From Candidatus Nitrosopelagicus sp. (GTDB lineage Archaea > Thermoproteota > Nitrososphaeria > Nitrososphaerales > Nitrosopumilaceae), in contig JAOLYM010000003.1 in assembly GCA_028343435.1 (NCBI GenBank), forward strand, positions 18,577-82,576: 64,000 bases of DNA, written 5' to 3'. Position numbers and translations under genes: made by a program. This document shows, one piece after another, positions 46,482-55,147 of this stretch (positions are counted from its first letter, which is position 1; each line of letters begins with the position of its first letter). The notes under the pieces were generated by a model that worked only from the letters and a program-made list of their open reading frames with translations, had not been told where the DNA came from and made no database searches.

Positions 46482-47777
46482 ATGGTTTTTGGTTGGGGTA
46501 AAAAGAAAGTTGAGTATGATGAACCTTTGGAAAATTCTTCCCCGTCATACCAAACTATCACATTAGATGAAATTCCAAAAATACTGGATGATATAGTAAT
46601 CCTTAGAAAAGGAACACTTGCCGCAGAAATAAAATCACATCGAAATAGAATTGATCCTCAAAGAGAAGTCATCTTAAAAATTGCGAATGAATTATCCGAA
46701 GATGAATTGGATCCTGACAAGCTTGATCCTCATTTTCAAATAATGGTAAATCGTGGAAAAAAAGAAGTTATTTCAGCAATAAAAAAAGAATTTGGAAATA
46801 CTTTCCCTGATATTAATTCCACCGACGATGTCATGAGATTCAAAAAAACATCCACTGCTGGAATAAACAAAGTAGGGGATATGTTAGGAAAGCATTCTAA
46901 GGTAATTCACCATTTCGCGCCAAAATATTCAAAAAAACTCACAAATGATCTAAAAGAACTTTCTAATAATCTAAAAGATGTGGATGAATTAATTGATAAT
47001 TTTACCGCCACTGAAAATTCGGTTAAAATCATTAATGAATTATTATCATCTAGAGAAAAAACACTAGAAAAATTATCTAAACAAAATCTACGTATGGATG
47101 AACTAAAATCTACCATAAATGAAAAGAAGGAAAAAATCTCAAAATTTAAAAATGAAATAAATGAAATTAAAAATTCTTCTGGCTACAAGTCCTATGTTGA
47201 TATGAAATCTCAATTATCTGATTTTAATTATGAGGAAGTAAAAATTCGTCATGATATCGATGATGAATTTACCAAAATTTCTAGACCTCTTGGGAAGTTT
47301 GTCCATATATCCTCACATGATAAGGAATTGAAAGATTTGACTGCTAAATTATCATCTACTCCTTATGATGTATTGAATGAAAATAATATTTCTGGAATTA
47401 AAAATATACTTGATTCTATTGTTACCGGAATTGACTCTGGTTCTGTATCTGTAAAGGATACTTCAAAATCAAAAGATAGTATTGCAGAAATAAAAAATCT
47501 CATTCCTTCATTAATTTCCACCAAAGAAAAATTTGAAACTAAAAAACATGAGTTACTTGAAAAACTTGAAAACTTTGATTCTAAATCTATCCAAATCGTT
47601 GAAAATAATCTAAAACATGATGAATCTGATGTTTCTGATGCTTCATCTAAATTGAAATTATTTGAAGAGGAAAATCTTGATCTTGTGCATTCTTTACCTA
47701 CAATACTACACCAAATAGAAACAAATCTCAAAGATGTAACCTCTACATCTTATACAATCTCTACCGATAATCAATGA
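46482..47777 (+). CDS. Coiled-coil protein paired with a JAMM protein
   Basis: 431 residues. A short start MVFGWGKKKVEYDEP is followed by a helical domain (residues ~20-120). Then comes long coiled coil with a central break, for example NEINEIKNSSGYKSYVDM and EKFETKKHELLEKLENF. No enzymatic motif. Its stop overlaps the start of the JAMM metalloprotease gene by four bases (ATGA), implying a joint function. It resembles thaumarchaeal structural or ESCRT-like helical proteins in general style only. Confidence 0.75.
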   Translation: MVFGWGKKKVEYDEPLENSSPSYQTITLDEIPKILDDIVILRKGTLAAEIKSHRNRIDPQREVILKIANELSEDELDPDKLDPHFQIMVNRGKKEVISAIKKEFGNTFPDINSTDDVMRFKKTSTAGINKVGDMLGKHSKVIHHFAPKYSKKLTNDLKELSNNLKDVDELIDNFTATENSVKIINELLSSREKTLEKLSKQNLRMDELKSTINEKKEKISKFKNEINEIKNSSGYKSYVDMKSQLSDFNYEEVKIRHDIDDEFTKISRPLGKFVHISSHDKELKDLTAKLSSTPYDVLNENNISGIKNILDSIVTGIDSGSVSVKDTSKSKDSIAEIKNLIPSLISTKEKFETKKHELLEKLENFDSKSIQIVENNLKHDESDVSDASSKLKLFEEENLDLVHSLPTILHQIETNLKDVTSTSYTISTDNQ

Positions 47778-48172
47778 TTTTTAAAACAAAAAAACTAGAA
47801 CGTAGTCTTGTGTTTCTAAATGAAACTCGTGATGGAATTATTTCATATTGTAAGATAACTCATCCTGATGAGATGATTTTGATTCTAAAAGGTCATTCAA
47901 AAAAGGGTAAAATGTTTGTTGAAAGCTTAGTAGTTCCTCCATTTCATGAAACTGGTCCAACTTTTGCAGGATTTCCCGCCAATCAACTTCCATTTGATTC
48001 TGATTACATCGGGATGGTTCATTCACATCCAGTAGGGACCGCAGAACCTTCTTCGGAGGATCTACATAATTTTTTTGGGTTAGTTTCCGTAATCGTAAAA
48101 TCTCCTTATGAAGATGAAGATGTATTTGCATGGGATAGTTCTGGAAATACAATTCCCATACTTGATGAATAA
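47774..48172 (+). CDS. JAMM/MPN-domain metalloprotease
   Basis: 132 residues, one domain. The motif is complete: E33 in HPDEMILILKG, then H83-S-H85-P and S93-x-x-D96 (HSHPVGTAEPSSED). Archaeal JAMM enzymes remove ubiquitin-like SAMP proteins or process sulfur carriers. No SAMP or E1 gene is nearby. Four-base overlap with the coiled-coil gene suggests that protein is partner or substrate receptor. Confidence 0.88.
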   Translation: MIFKTKKLERSLVFLNETRDGIISYCKITHPDEMILILKGHSKKGKMFVESLVVPPFHETGPTFAGFPANQLPFDSDYIGMVHSHPVGTAEPSSEDLHNFFGLVSVIVKSPYEDEDVFAWDSSGNTIPILDE

Positions 48173-48228
48173 TTAATTGCTAATTACTCAATAAGCCTTA
48201 TATTTGAAATTAGGATAAATTTCTTATC

Positions 48229-48567
48229 ATGATTAACTACAAATCATATTTAATTTTTCTATTTGCATCTCTTGCAGTAAGTATTGGGTTACAAATGATT
48301 CTTCCATTTCCATATGGATTGGGTGCTGCATTAGCTCTCTTCATTGCATTCCCACTAATTTTAAGACGAAGAATGATGAGTCGAATGAGAGGTGGATTTG
48401 GCGGCGGTTCTTCTAGTTCTGGAAGTTCCGGTGGATTTGGTGGAGGATTATTTGGTCAAAACAGCGATAAGCCTGGAATAAAATATGAATGTCTTGTATG
48501 TCATAAGGTCTACAATGCAAGAGAATGTCCACGATGTGGATCTAGTATGAAACGTGCAATGTTTTAG
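48229..48567 (+). CDS. Membrane protein with C-terminal zinc ribbon
   Basis: 112 residues: two membrane helices (about 6-25 and 29-46), a basic turn RRRMMSRMR and a Gly/Ser linker (GGGSSSSGSSGG). A zinc ribbon with CLVC and CPRC follows on the cytosolic side. Function unknown. Confidence 0.72.
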   Translation: MINYKSYLIFLFASLAVSIGLQMILPFPYGLGAALALFIAFPLILRRRMMSRMRGGFGGGSSSSGSSGGFGGGLFGQNSDKPGIKYECLVCHKVYNARECPRCGSSMKRAMF

Positions 48568-48577
48568 GATCAAAAAT

Positions 48578-48913
48578 ATGTCTCAAACAGATTTAGCATT
48601 AGATGTAATTAGAAAAAAAGTTTTTTTCCATAATTCTGTCGATGTCTGGATATCTGCATGTGATGAAAAAAATATTGAATGGAATAGTACTGAAGATTAT
48701 AAAAAATTCATATCCTATTTATTAAAAAATAATCTTCAACTCAAAGCATTCAATTTATGCGCACATGAGGCTGGTGCAGTTGAAGAAGAAAAAACAAAAT
48801 TCACTGAACTATTGGCAGAAGAAAAAAGTACAAATCCAAACGCAGCAACTTATACTATAAAATTAAATGATTCATCAATTGATCTAATACGTAAATTTAC
48901 TCTTACTGGATAG
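48578..48913 (+). CDS. Hypothetical helical protein
   Basis: 111 residues from the ATG before SQTDLALDVI; an upstream in-frame start would overlap the zinc-ribbon gene. Predicted helices throughout, one conspicuous FNLCAHEAGAVEEEK segment. No family recognised. It ends one base before the convergent permease gene. Confidence 0.65.
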   Translation: MSQTDLALDVIRKKVFFHNSVDVWISACDEKNIEWNSTEDYKKFISYLLKNNLQLKAFNLCAHEAGAVEEEKTKFTELLAEEKSTNPNAATYTIKLNDSSIDLIRKFTLTG

Positions 48914-48914
48914 A

Positions 48915-50276
48915 TTATCTTTTTAGTTTTGGATTAACTATTGCATCTAATGCATTTCCAATAAAAACAAATGCCAATCCTGTAATTGCGATTAAAATTC
49001 CTGGGGGGACAATCCACCACCAAAATCCTTGTGCGGCTGCGCCGTATGTGTTAGCATCGTGTAAAATCTGCCCCCATGTTGGAAATGAAGGATCTCCTAA
49101 TCCAAGAAAGCTTAATCCTGCTTCTGTAGTTATTGCCGCTGGTACTGAAATTGCAATACTTGCAAATGCATATGGTAGTAATTGGGGAAGAATATGCCTA
49201 AAGATTATTTTTGAATCCTTTTGTCCCATAATCTTTGCAGCTTCAATATACTGCCTAGTTTTTATTTGAAGTGACATACTTCGTGAAACTTTTGCAATTC
49301 CTACCCAGCTAAAAATCATAAGAAAACCTATCATCAGAAAAATACTGTTACTGATAGTAACGGCTAGAATTATTAAAAATGGTAGTGCTGGCAATGCATA
49401 GATGACGTCATTAAATCGCATCATTACTTCATCTGTTTTCTTTCCTTTATACCCGGAATAAACTCCATAAATTAATCCAACTACAACTGATCCAATTGAT
49501 ACTGAAATCCCAATGAAAAGTGCAAGTGGTGTGCCCCACAGTAATCCTATTGCTAAATCTCTCCGAAGTTCATCTGTTCCCATTAAACCATATGCTTTTC
49601 CACCCAAAATCATCTTTGATTCTAAAACTTCTACATGTTTCTCAATTCCGTAGATATCCACAATGAAAATATAATTGCCTTTTTGTATTTGGTTTTGATA
49701 TAATTCTGAGAATATTATTTCAGTTGCACCTACTTGAAAATCAAATCCAAAATCATTTTTGTATGTATTTAGATTTTTCTTTATCATGCTGTCTGTTGAA
49801 AAATATCTCTGATTATGAATTGTCTCATTATCTGAATGTGGAAGTGATGTAGACAACAATTCTAGAGTAATTCCATCGGGACGTATAACTTTGATTTGAA
49901 CAAGATGTGAATCAATATATTTTGTTTTCATTTCAAAAATAAAATCACTTGGAAAATCATCGTACTCGAAATATACTCCAAATTGTTGTGATGTAAGGAA
50001 AATACCATTTTCTTGTGACTGAAAAACTTTGGGATTGATAATTTTATGTTCCGGAATCTTATCTGAGGATAAAAAATTTACCCAACTTGGTACGGATGTT
50101 TTTGGATATGAAATCCATTTTTCAGGATTATTCCATTCTTGAAATGTTGATGCCGGAATTACTGAAATTGTTATTATTGAAACTAAAATTAATCCTGATA
50201 AAATAAAAACTCCTGTTAATCCTAATTTACTCTTCAGAAATTCTTTTTTAATTTCATGTGTTGACACACTACTCAA
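48915..50276 (-). CDS. ABC transporter permease, DppC/OppC type
   Basis: 453 residues, longer than the usual ~300. After the first membrane helix (residues ~17-37) there is an extracytoplasmic insert of about 190 residues. The standard five-helix permease core follows, with the EAA loop EAAKIMGQKDSKIIFRHILP. It would pair with the permease at 50273 to move oligopeptides or nickel-like ligands. No ATPase or binding-protein gene is adjacent. Confidence 0.9.
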   Translation of the reverse strand: MSSVSTHEIKKEFLKSKLGLTGVFILSGLILVSIITISVIPASTFQEWNNPEKWISYPKTSVPSWVNFLSSDKIPEHKIINPKVFQSQENGIFLTSQQFGVYFEYDDFPSDFIFEMKTKYIDSHLVQIKVIRPDGITLELLSTSLPHSDNETIHNQRYFSTDSMIKKNLNTYKNDFGFDFQVGATEIIFSELYQNQIQKGNYIFIVDIYGIEKHVEVLESKMILGGKAYGLMGTDELRRDLAIGLLWGTPLALFIGISVSIGSVVVGLIYGVYSGYKGKKTDEVMMRFNDVIYALPALPFLIILAVTISNSIFLMIGFLMIFSWVGIAKVSRSMSLQIKTRQYIEAAKIMGQKDSKIIFRHILPQLLPYAFASIAISVPAAITTEAGLSFLGLGDPSFPTWGQILHDANTYGAAAQGFWWWIVPPGILIAITGLAFVFIGNALDAIVNPKLKR

Positions 50277-51328
50277 TTTGCTGTTCTCACCCGTGGATCA
50301 AAATAACCATACAATAAATCCGCAATAAAAATACTCACCAAAAATAATACTGTTAAAATGTATGTTGAACCAATTATCACTGGTAAGTCCATTACACTAA
50401 TGGCCTCGAAATATAACCTTCCCATTCCTGGCCAATCAAATACAGCTTCTGTAATTATTGCCCCCCCTAATGATCCTGACAAACTTAACGCAAGTATAGT
50501 GACAATTGGCGGTGCTGCATTTCTAAGTGCATGACTATAAACTATTTTCTTTTTACTAATTCCGATAGTTTTTTTTGCAGTTATAAAATCTTCTTGCATT
50601 ATTCCCACCATGAAATTTCTAACAAGATATGCCCATGCCCCAAATCCGATTAAAACAATTGTTATCACTGGAAGTGCCATGTGATACAACAGCGCCAAAA
50701 TATATCCTGGTTCATCTGGCTCTATACTTGGTGTTGCTCTTGCAGGAAAAATTTGGTATACAAATGCAAATACAAATATCATTAACATACCAATCCACCA
50801 CACTGGAAAACTACTGCTAATTACTGCAAATGTTGATGTGATTCTATCAGTTTTTGAACCAATTTTATTACTTGATGCAGCACCTAACAAAATCCCAATA
50901 ATCGATATAATTATCGTGGCTGTGGTGAACAACAAAACTGTTTTTGGCATCTTCTCAAAAATTATTTCACCTACATTTGATGAACCTGAGTCACTTGTCA
51001 AAAATGTCGCATTACCAAAATCTAAAATCAAAATTTTATACATTGTATAACCAAGTCTTTGTGGTGAATACCATGGTGTGTCAAGACCTAATGTTTCCAC
51101 TCTTTCATCAATTTTTTGTTGAACAAATTTTTCAAACTCCTCTGGATTGTTAAATCCCTGTGCTATGGTAGTATTTTCTGTAATTTCGGCTCTTACTTGA
51201 TAAATTATTCCCTGTTTTAGAATTGTATCCATATTTGAACCAACAAGGGAAATTGTAAGTAGTAATGTGATCATTAGAACTCCAAACATTGTTAGACCTC
51301 TTGTAACCAAGTACCGTTTTAGTCCCAT
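50273..51328 (-). CDS. ABC transporter permease, DppB/OppB type
   Basis: 351 residues from ATG 51328; an in-frame TTG six bases earlier is less likely. First helix, an outer loop of ~75 residues, then five helices with the EAA-like loop EDFITAKKTIGISKKKIVYSHALRNA. Its stop overlaps the DppC-type start by four bases. A TTATAAAC stretch ~23-26 bases upstream is the probable TATA box. Confidence 0.9.
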   Translation of the reverse strand: MGLKRYLVTRGLTMFGVLMITLLLTISLVGSNMDTILKQGIIYQVRAEITENTTIAQGFNNPEEFEKFVQQKIDERVETLGLDTPWYSPQRLGYTMYKILILDFGNATFLTSDSGSSNVGEIIFEKMPKTVLLFTTATIIISIIGILLGAASSNKIGSKTDRITSTFAVISSSFPVWWIGMLMIFVFAFVYQIFPARATPSIEPDEPGYILALLYHMALPVITIVLIGFGAWAYLVRNFMVGIMQEDFITAKKTIGISKKKIVYSHALRNAAPPIVTILALSLSGSLGGAIITEAVFDWPGMGRLYFEAISVMDLPVIIGSTYILTVLFLVSIFIADLLYGYFDPRVRTAN

Positions 51329-51419
51329 ACTCAAAATATCATTATTTAGTTTATAATAGATCTGGGATATTTAGCATATTTGCCAAATAACTTAAAAACC
51401 CAATTCATTCGTTTAACAC

Positions 51420-52736
51420 ATGCAGGAATTTGCAAATTCCCCATCATTAAGAAATGGAATCTTTGATTTACTTTCTTCTGTAAAACTTGCTACTGATGCA
51501 AATGTAAAATTATTAGATTACACGATACAATTATTCAAAAACAATGGATTATTCAGTGATTATTATGGTTACCATAATGTTGATCATGAACTCGAAGTAA
51601 CCTATGTTACTCTACTTTCTGGCATACATGCACTTGAAGACAATTACATTTCTCGAAATGATTTGAATTATCTTTATGCATCTGCACTTCTACATGATTT
51701 TGATCCTGACAAATCAATAGACAAACCACATGAAAAAAATGTCATACAATTTATTTCAAAAGATCAAACTATTCAAAAACTTCTCGCTGATGCTAATTTA
51801 GATCAAAATCTAATTTGTTCTATTATATCTAGAACCGTTTATCCTTGGACTGGTGATGTGATTACTAAAACTGAAAACTTCATCCAAAACTATTTTTCAA
51901 ATTCTGAGATTAAAGATAACAAAGAACGACAAAAACACTTTAGAGATCTAGGCCATTTCCTCTCCATTTCTGACCGTATCGGAGGCTATGCTTTAGGTGA
52001 TTTCCAAAAAGCAATGGAGATGGCAAAAATGAATGCTCATTCATCCAGCTGGCATCCCGCATTTATTGTTAGACGCTCAGTTGTTTTTTTTGAAGATATG
52101 CTCAATAATGAACCTGATATGTGTCAAAGAGTTCTAAACGGACTTCCAAAACATATGAGAAAAAATTTCTTAGACAATATTGTCGGTTTCATGAAACTTC
52201 GTCAAGAAGAAATTCAAATTTATAATCAATTCGTATATGATGGATTACCATTAGTTCCTTGTATACAGAAGAGTGCACTTTCCGATGATGCCCTTGATGA
52301 ACTTTTATCAATATATCGAGAATTACCAAAACCATTACAATTCACAAGAGATGATTTTATTGAATCAGTTCGTGATCCTGATACAATTCTTAATATGCTT
52401 CGTATTGGAACTTCAACTGGTCAAATTATTGGATTTGCAAAAGGTGGTCCCTTAGAAAAATATAATTTTGATGTAGAATTTGAAGACCGAAATCGTGGTA
52501 AAAATAATACAGTCTTTCTTGAACCTGTCGCAATTAAAAATGGATATTGGGGATTTCATGGAGGTAGAGAGCTTAGACAGTTATTCATGATGCAGGTCCA
52601 ATCAAAAGGTTACAAATTCATGACTAGTTTTGCAATGCGTGATGTAATTGATGAAAGAAAAGAAAATGACAAGAATGTTGTTTTTGTTAAGAAATTTGAT
52701 CCTGAACGATGGGATTATTTCCGAGTAACACTATAG
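51420..52736 (+). CDS. HD-domain protein with GNAT-like C-terminus
   Basis: 438 residues. Residues ~45-200 carry HD-phosphohydrolase ligands: YHNVDHELEV (H52, H56) and LLHDFD (H92, D93), then DLGHFLSISDRIGGYALGD. The C-terminal ~150 residues (TRDDFIESVRDPD, IIGFAKGGPLE, FLEPVAIKNGYWGFHGG) look like an acyltransferase (GNAT) fold, but the acetyl-CoA loop is not canonical. A nucleotide-hydrolysing sensor or regulator is likely; substrate unknown. The TPR gene follows at eight bases. Confidence 0.68.
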   Translation: MQEFANSPSLRNGIFDLLSSVKLATDANVKLLDYTIQLFKNNGLFSDYYGYHNVDHELEVTYVTLLSGIHALEDNYISRNDLNYLYASALLHDFDPDKSIDKPHEKNVIQFISKDQTIQKLLADANLDQNLICSIISRTVYPWTGDVITKTENFIQNYFSNSEIKDNKERQKHFRDLGHFLSISDRIGGYALGDFQKAMEMAKMNAHSSSWHPAFIVRRSVVFFEDMLNNEPDMCQRVLNGLPKHMRKNFLDNIVGFMKLRQEEIQIYNQFVYDGLPLVPCIQKSALSDDALDELLSIYRELPKPLQFTRDDFIESVRDPDTILNMLRIGTSTGQIIGFAKGGPLEKYNFDVEFEDRNRGKNNTVFLEPVAIKNGYWGFHGGRELRQLFMMQVQSKGYKFMTSFAMRDVIDERKENDKNVVFVKKFDPERWDYFRVTL

Positions 52737-52743
52737 ATGTTTA

Positions 52744-52971
52744 GTGACTGAAATAGAAACTCTAATTCAAAATGGTGTTACAAATCTAGAAGATGGTAAT
52801 TTTGAAGATGCATTAAGCTATTTTGAACAGGCATTGCTGTTAAAACCTAATGATCCTGATTTGTGGAATCAAAAAGGTGTTGTCTTACGAAGTCTTGGAA
52901 GATACGATGAGGCATCTGAGTGTTATAACAAATCGCTACAATTGGATCCTAGAGATCGTGCTTCTTCTTAA
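52744..52971 (+). CDS. Short TPR protein
   Basis: 75 residues holding two TPR units (NLEDGNFEDALSYFEQALLLKPN and WNQKGVVLRSLGRYDEASECYNKSLQLDP). GTG is the only reasonable start. Probably a protein-protein adaptor co-expressed with the HD protein. Its stop overlaps the next convergent stop in a shared TTAA. Confidence 0.75.
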   Translation: MTEIETLIQNGVTNLEDGNFEDALSYFEQALLLKPNDPDLWNQKGVVLRSLGRYDEASECYNKSLQLDPRDRASS

Positions 52972-53198
52972 ATTTGGTTTTGTTTTTTCTTACCGTAAAT
53001 TATCATTGCACAACCAATTCCAATAACTACTAGAGATAGTTTTTCTGCAGTTATGTCTGATGATATGAAATACCTCGCGACAAATTCTGGTCCCCAAATT
53101 ATCAAATTCTGTAATGGAATTATTGCACCACTAATGAAAAATAAAATACCGAATGCTCCGAAAACATTTTTGGGAAAAAAAGAAGATTTTTCAGTCAA
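52968..53198 (-). CDS. Small two-span membrane protein
   Basis: 76 residues with membrane segments at about 13-35 and 53-69 and a basic end (YGKKKQNQI). The start is TTG at 53198, six bases after the DICT-like gene stop, so it is probably the last gene of the sensory unit. Function unknown. Confidence 0.6.
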   Translation of the reverse strand: MTEKSSFFPKNVFGAFGILFFISGAIIPLQNLIIWGPEFVARYFISSDITAEKLSLVVIGIGCAMIIYGKKKQNQI

Positions 53199-53204
53199 TT
53201 TGCA

Positions 53205-53789
53205 CTAGTATCCGCCTTTAGCAAACTCATATTCTTTTTTGTTAAAGTCGAACTTCGTTACTAGTATTTCACCCATTGCATCTACAGCTGCCTGCACTAT
53301 ATCAGGTTGAGTTGAAAAGAATCCTCTGAATTTTCCAACTCCGTATTCTTCTGCTATCAATCCGATTGGACCGTCTGGTCCTTTTGTCACTACTGCCCAA
53401 ACTGTTGCAAGTGGTGTTCCTATACAGCTTAGTACCTGACAGCTGTCTGGTACTTCTTGAGCTAGATGTGGATTGTTAAAGTTTCCAATAACCCATGTTC
53501 TTGGAAGTTTTTTCATCAATTTGAGATATCTATCCTTAACGAATTCATATCGTTTGTCTGTCTCAAATGATGCGAGTAGTGGGGCTGTATGTTTTGATGC
53601 ATAGTTTTCAATCATTATGCTTAGCGCAAAAAGATCTGAACGGTCTGCTTTGAAGTTTAGATATCCGCCGTCTTGAAAGTCCTGGAAGTTCCAGTTTACA
53701 AAAATTTCGTCGCCTTGTTCTGTAATTTCCTTCTTTTCCGGAAATCTTTCAAATACTGTGTCAATCAAACTATCGTTTGTTAAACCCAT
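53205..53789 (-). CDS. DICT-like sensory domain protein
   Basis: 194 residues. LFALSIMIENYASKHTAPLLASFETDKRYEFVKDRYLKL, then the WVIGNFNNP strand, PLATVWAVV and GLIAEEYG resemble the DICT sensor domain, which elsewhere is linked to light-responsive and two-component proteins. There is no DNA-binding part, so it may work with the cobalamin protein just upstream. A 12-bp palindrome (53797-53808) lies between its TATA box (CTTAAATATT) and its ATG. Assignment is by pattern only. Confidence 0.65.
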   Translation of the reverse strand: MGLTNDSLIDTVFERFPEKKEITEQGDEIFVNWNFQDFQDGGYLNFKADRSDLFALSIMIENYASKHTAPLLASFETDKRYEFVKDRYLKLMKKLPRTWVIGNFNNPHLAQEVPDSCQVLSCIGTPLATVWAVVTKGPDGPIGLIAEEYGVGKFRGFFSTQPDIVQAAVDAMGEILVTKFDFNKKEYEFAKGGY

Positions 53790-53796
53790 GATTCTG

Positions 53797-53825
53797 CTAA
53801 ACGTTTAGAATATTTAAGCTAGTGG
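53797..53825 (-). promoter_or_regulatory. Promoter of the DICT-like gene with palindromic operator
   Basis: CTAAACGTTTAG (53797-53808) is a perfect palindrome between the TATA-like CTTAAATATT (53810-53819, minus strand) and the ATG at 53789. A protein bound there would block initiation. CTAGTGG (53819-53825) touches the TATA box upstream. Confidence 0.5.
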
Positions 53826-53847
53826 AAATTGGTCAAAATAGTGGTAA

Positions 53848-54699
53848 TTACTTCTTTTTTATAATTCGAGGAATTTGTTCCAATGCATGGGCATCTGTGA
53901 TAAGTTTTCCATCAAATTTGAAATTTGTTTTTTCTGAAAAGGCTAACCCTCCGATGAATATTGGTAGTTTTTTGTATGCCTCGTGGATTTTCTTAACCAT
54001 TCTTTGTCCCGATCTAATATTATCTTCTAATGTTATGGATACGATTAACGCATCTGGCTTTGCAGTTTTAATAAATTCAATTAATGATTCTGCAGGAGTT
54101 GATGGTGAAAGATTGAATGTTGTAAAGCCTTTTGAAACTAAAAATGAATCCAATACATTACATCCTAAATTATGATCTTCGCCTACAGGTGTAGTTAATA
54201 CAATTTTTCCTTTGTCTTTTTTAGATTTTCTATTCTCATCAGCAATTACTTTGACTAAACTATGTGCGATATTGCTTGCAACATGTTCAGTTGCAATTGA
54301 TAATTTACCTTCTGACCACAAGTATCCAATTTCAGACATAACTGGTGTCATTACTCGTTCATAAAATTGATCAAGTGTGTTGCCTGCTACAAATGCAGTG
54401 TAGATATCCATTGTATCTTTTAGACTCCCTTCTGTAAGTGATGAAAATAATTTGGTTCTCAGTTGCTCGATTAATTTTTCACGCTTTTCTCTATCTTTTG
54501 GTGTATTCTGCAGCAAAAATGAATTGATTTTTGCATCTTCTCTAAATTCTACTGGAATGTCATCTCTTGTGACTGATGATGATTCTCCTAGATATTTGAT
54601 GGTCTCTTGCCTTGAAGTCTTTCTTTCTTTATCCCATGTACTTTTTACTAAATACAGATAATCTACACCTTTTACCTTCTTTTTTCGAAGATATACCAT
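53848..54699 (-). CDS. Cobalamin-binding, CarH-like sensor protein
   Basis: 283 residues. Residues ~80-150 form a helical cap with W128-x9-E138-H139 (YLWSEGKLSIATEH), the W-x9-EH signature of AdoCbl photoreceptors of the CarH/LitR group. Residues ~165-283 are a B12-binding Rossmann domain with E174-D-H176-N-L-G179 at the ligand His position and FIGGLAFSE near the end. The N-terminal ~40 residues (YLYLVKSTWDKERKTSRQ, TIKYLGE) replace the MerR DNA-binding domain usual in CarH. It may act with the winged-helix protein upstream. Light sensing is inferred. Confidence 0.82.
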   Translation of the reverse strand: MVYLRKKKVKGVDYLYLVKSTWDKERKTSRQETIKYLGESSSVTRDDIPVEFREDAKINSFLLQNTPKDREKREKLIEQLRTKLFSSLTEGSLKDTMDIYTAFVAGNTLDQFYERVMTPVMSEIGYLWSEGKLSIATEHVASNIAHSLVKVIADENRKSKKDKGKIVLTTPVGEDHNLGCNVLDSFLVSKGFTTFNLSPSTPAESLIEFIKTAKPDALIVSITLEDNIRSGQRMVKKIHEAYKKLPIFIGGLAFSEKTNFKFDGKLITDAHALEQIPRIIKKK

Positions 54700-54714
54700 G
54701 CCCTATTTTAGCAA

Positions 54715-54743
54715 TAGTGCCTAATAAGTATACCTAGTGCTAA
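54715..54743. promoter_or_regulatory. TAGTGC repeats around the cobalamin-sensor promoter
   Basis: TAGTGC at 54715-54720 and 54735-54740 flank the TATA-like ACTTATTA (minus strand, 54722-54729) with a 20-base period, two turns of B-DNA. The distal copy extends to TAGTGCTAA. Such placement suggests autoregulation or control by a neighbouring factor. Confidence 0.5.
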
Positions 54744-54789
54744 CATTAATGATTGAAACATAAATTTGAATGATTTTCTAACTTCGAAT

Positions 54790-55065
54790 CTAATTTTGTA
54801 TGCTTAATTCTTGTATTAACTCATTAATTTTTGAATAATCTTTGTGAAATTGTTTACCTTTTTCAGTAACCTTGATTTGGTCATCACTGTCGATAATTTC
54901 TTTAGTTTTCATTTCTTCGAGATATTTTGTCAATTTATCATAGGATGTATTGCATTTGAACTGAATACGTGTAGGAGAAATACTGTCATTATCCATCTCT
55001 TCTTCAAAAATTGCAGAAATTATATCGAAATATAGCTGAATACGTGTTCTTCTCTCCTTTGCCAT
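54790..55065 (-). CDS. Winged-helix DNA-binding protein
   Basis: 91 residues, the single-domain archaeal winged helix often seen in Thaumarchaeota (RIQLYFDIISAIFEEE, ISPTRIQFKCNTSYDKLTKYLEEM, DQIKVTEKGKQFHKDY). It lies 90 bases upstream of the cobalamin-binding gene on the same strand and is the obvious candidate DNA-binding partner for it. Confidence 0.8.
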   Translation of the reverse strand: MAKERRTRIQLYFDIISAIFEEEMDNDSISPTRIQFKCNTSYDKLTKYLEEMKTKEIIDSDDQIKVTEKGKQFHKDYSKINELIQELSIQN

Positions 55066-55147
55066 AATTTTTGCTTTCTTTTAGACTTTAATAAATCGAG
55101 ATACGTACTGGTACAACTGCAAAAACTAAGAATTTGGTATTTAGTGA

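Noticed and set aside
53848..54699. Reading the cobalamin protein as a corrinoid methyltransferase subunit
   Set aside because: The cap has the photoreceptor W-x9-EH pattern, the partner genes are sensors and regulators, and no methyltransferase gene is nearby. The possibility is not fully excluded.
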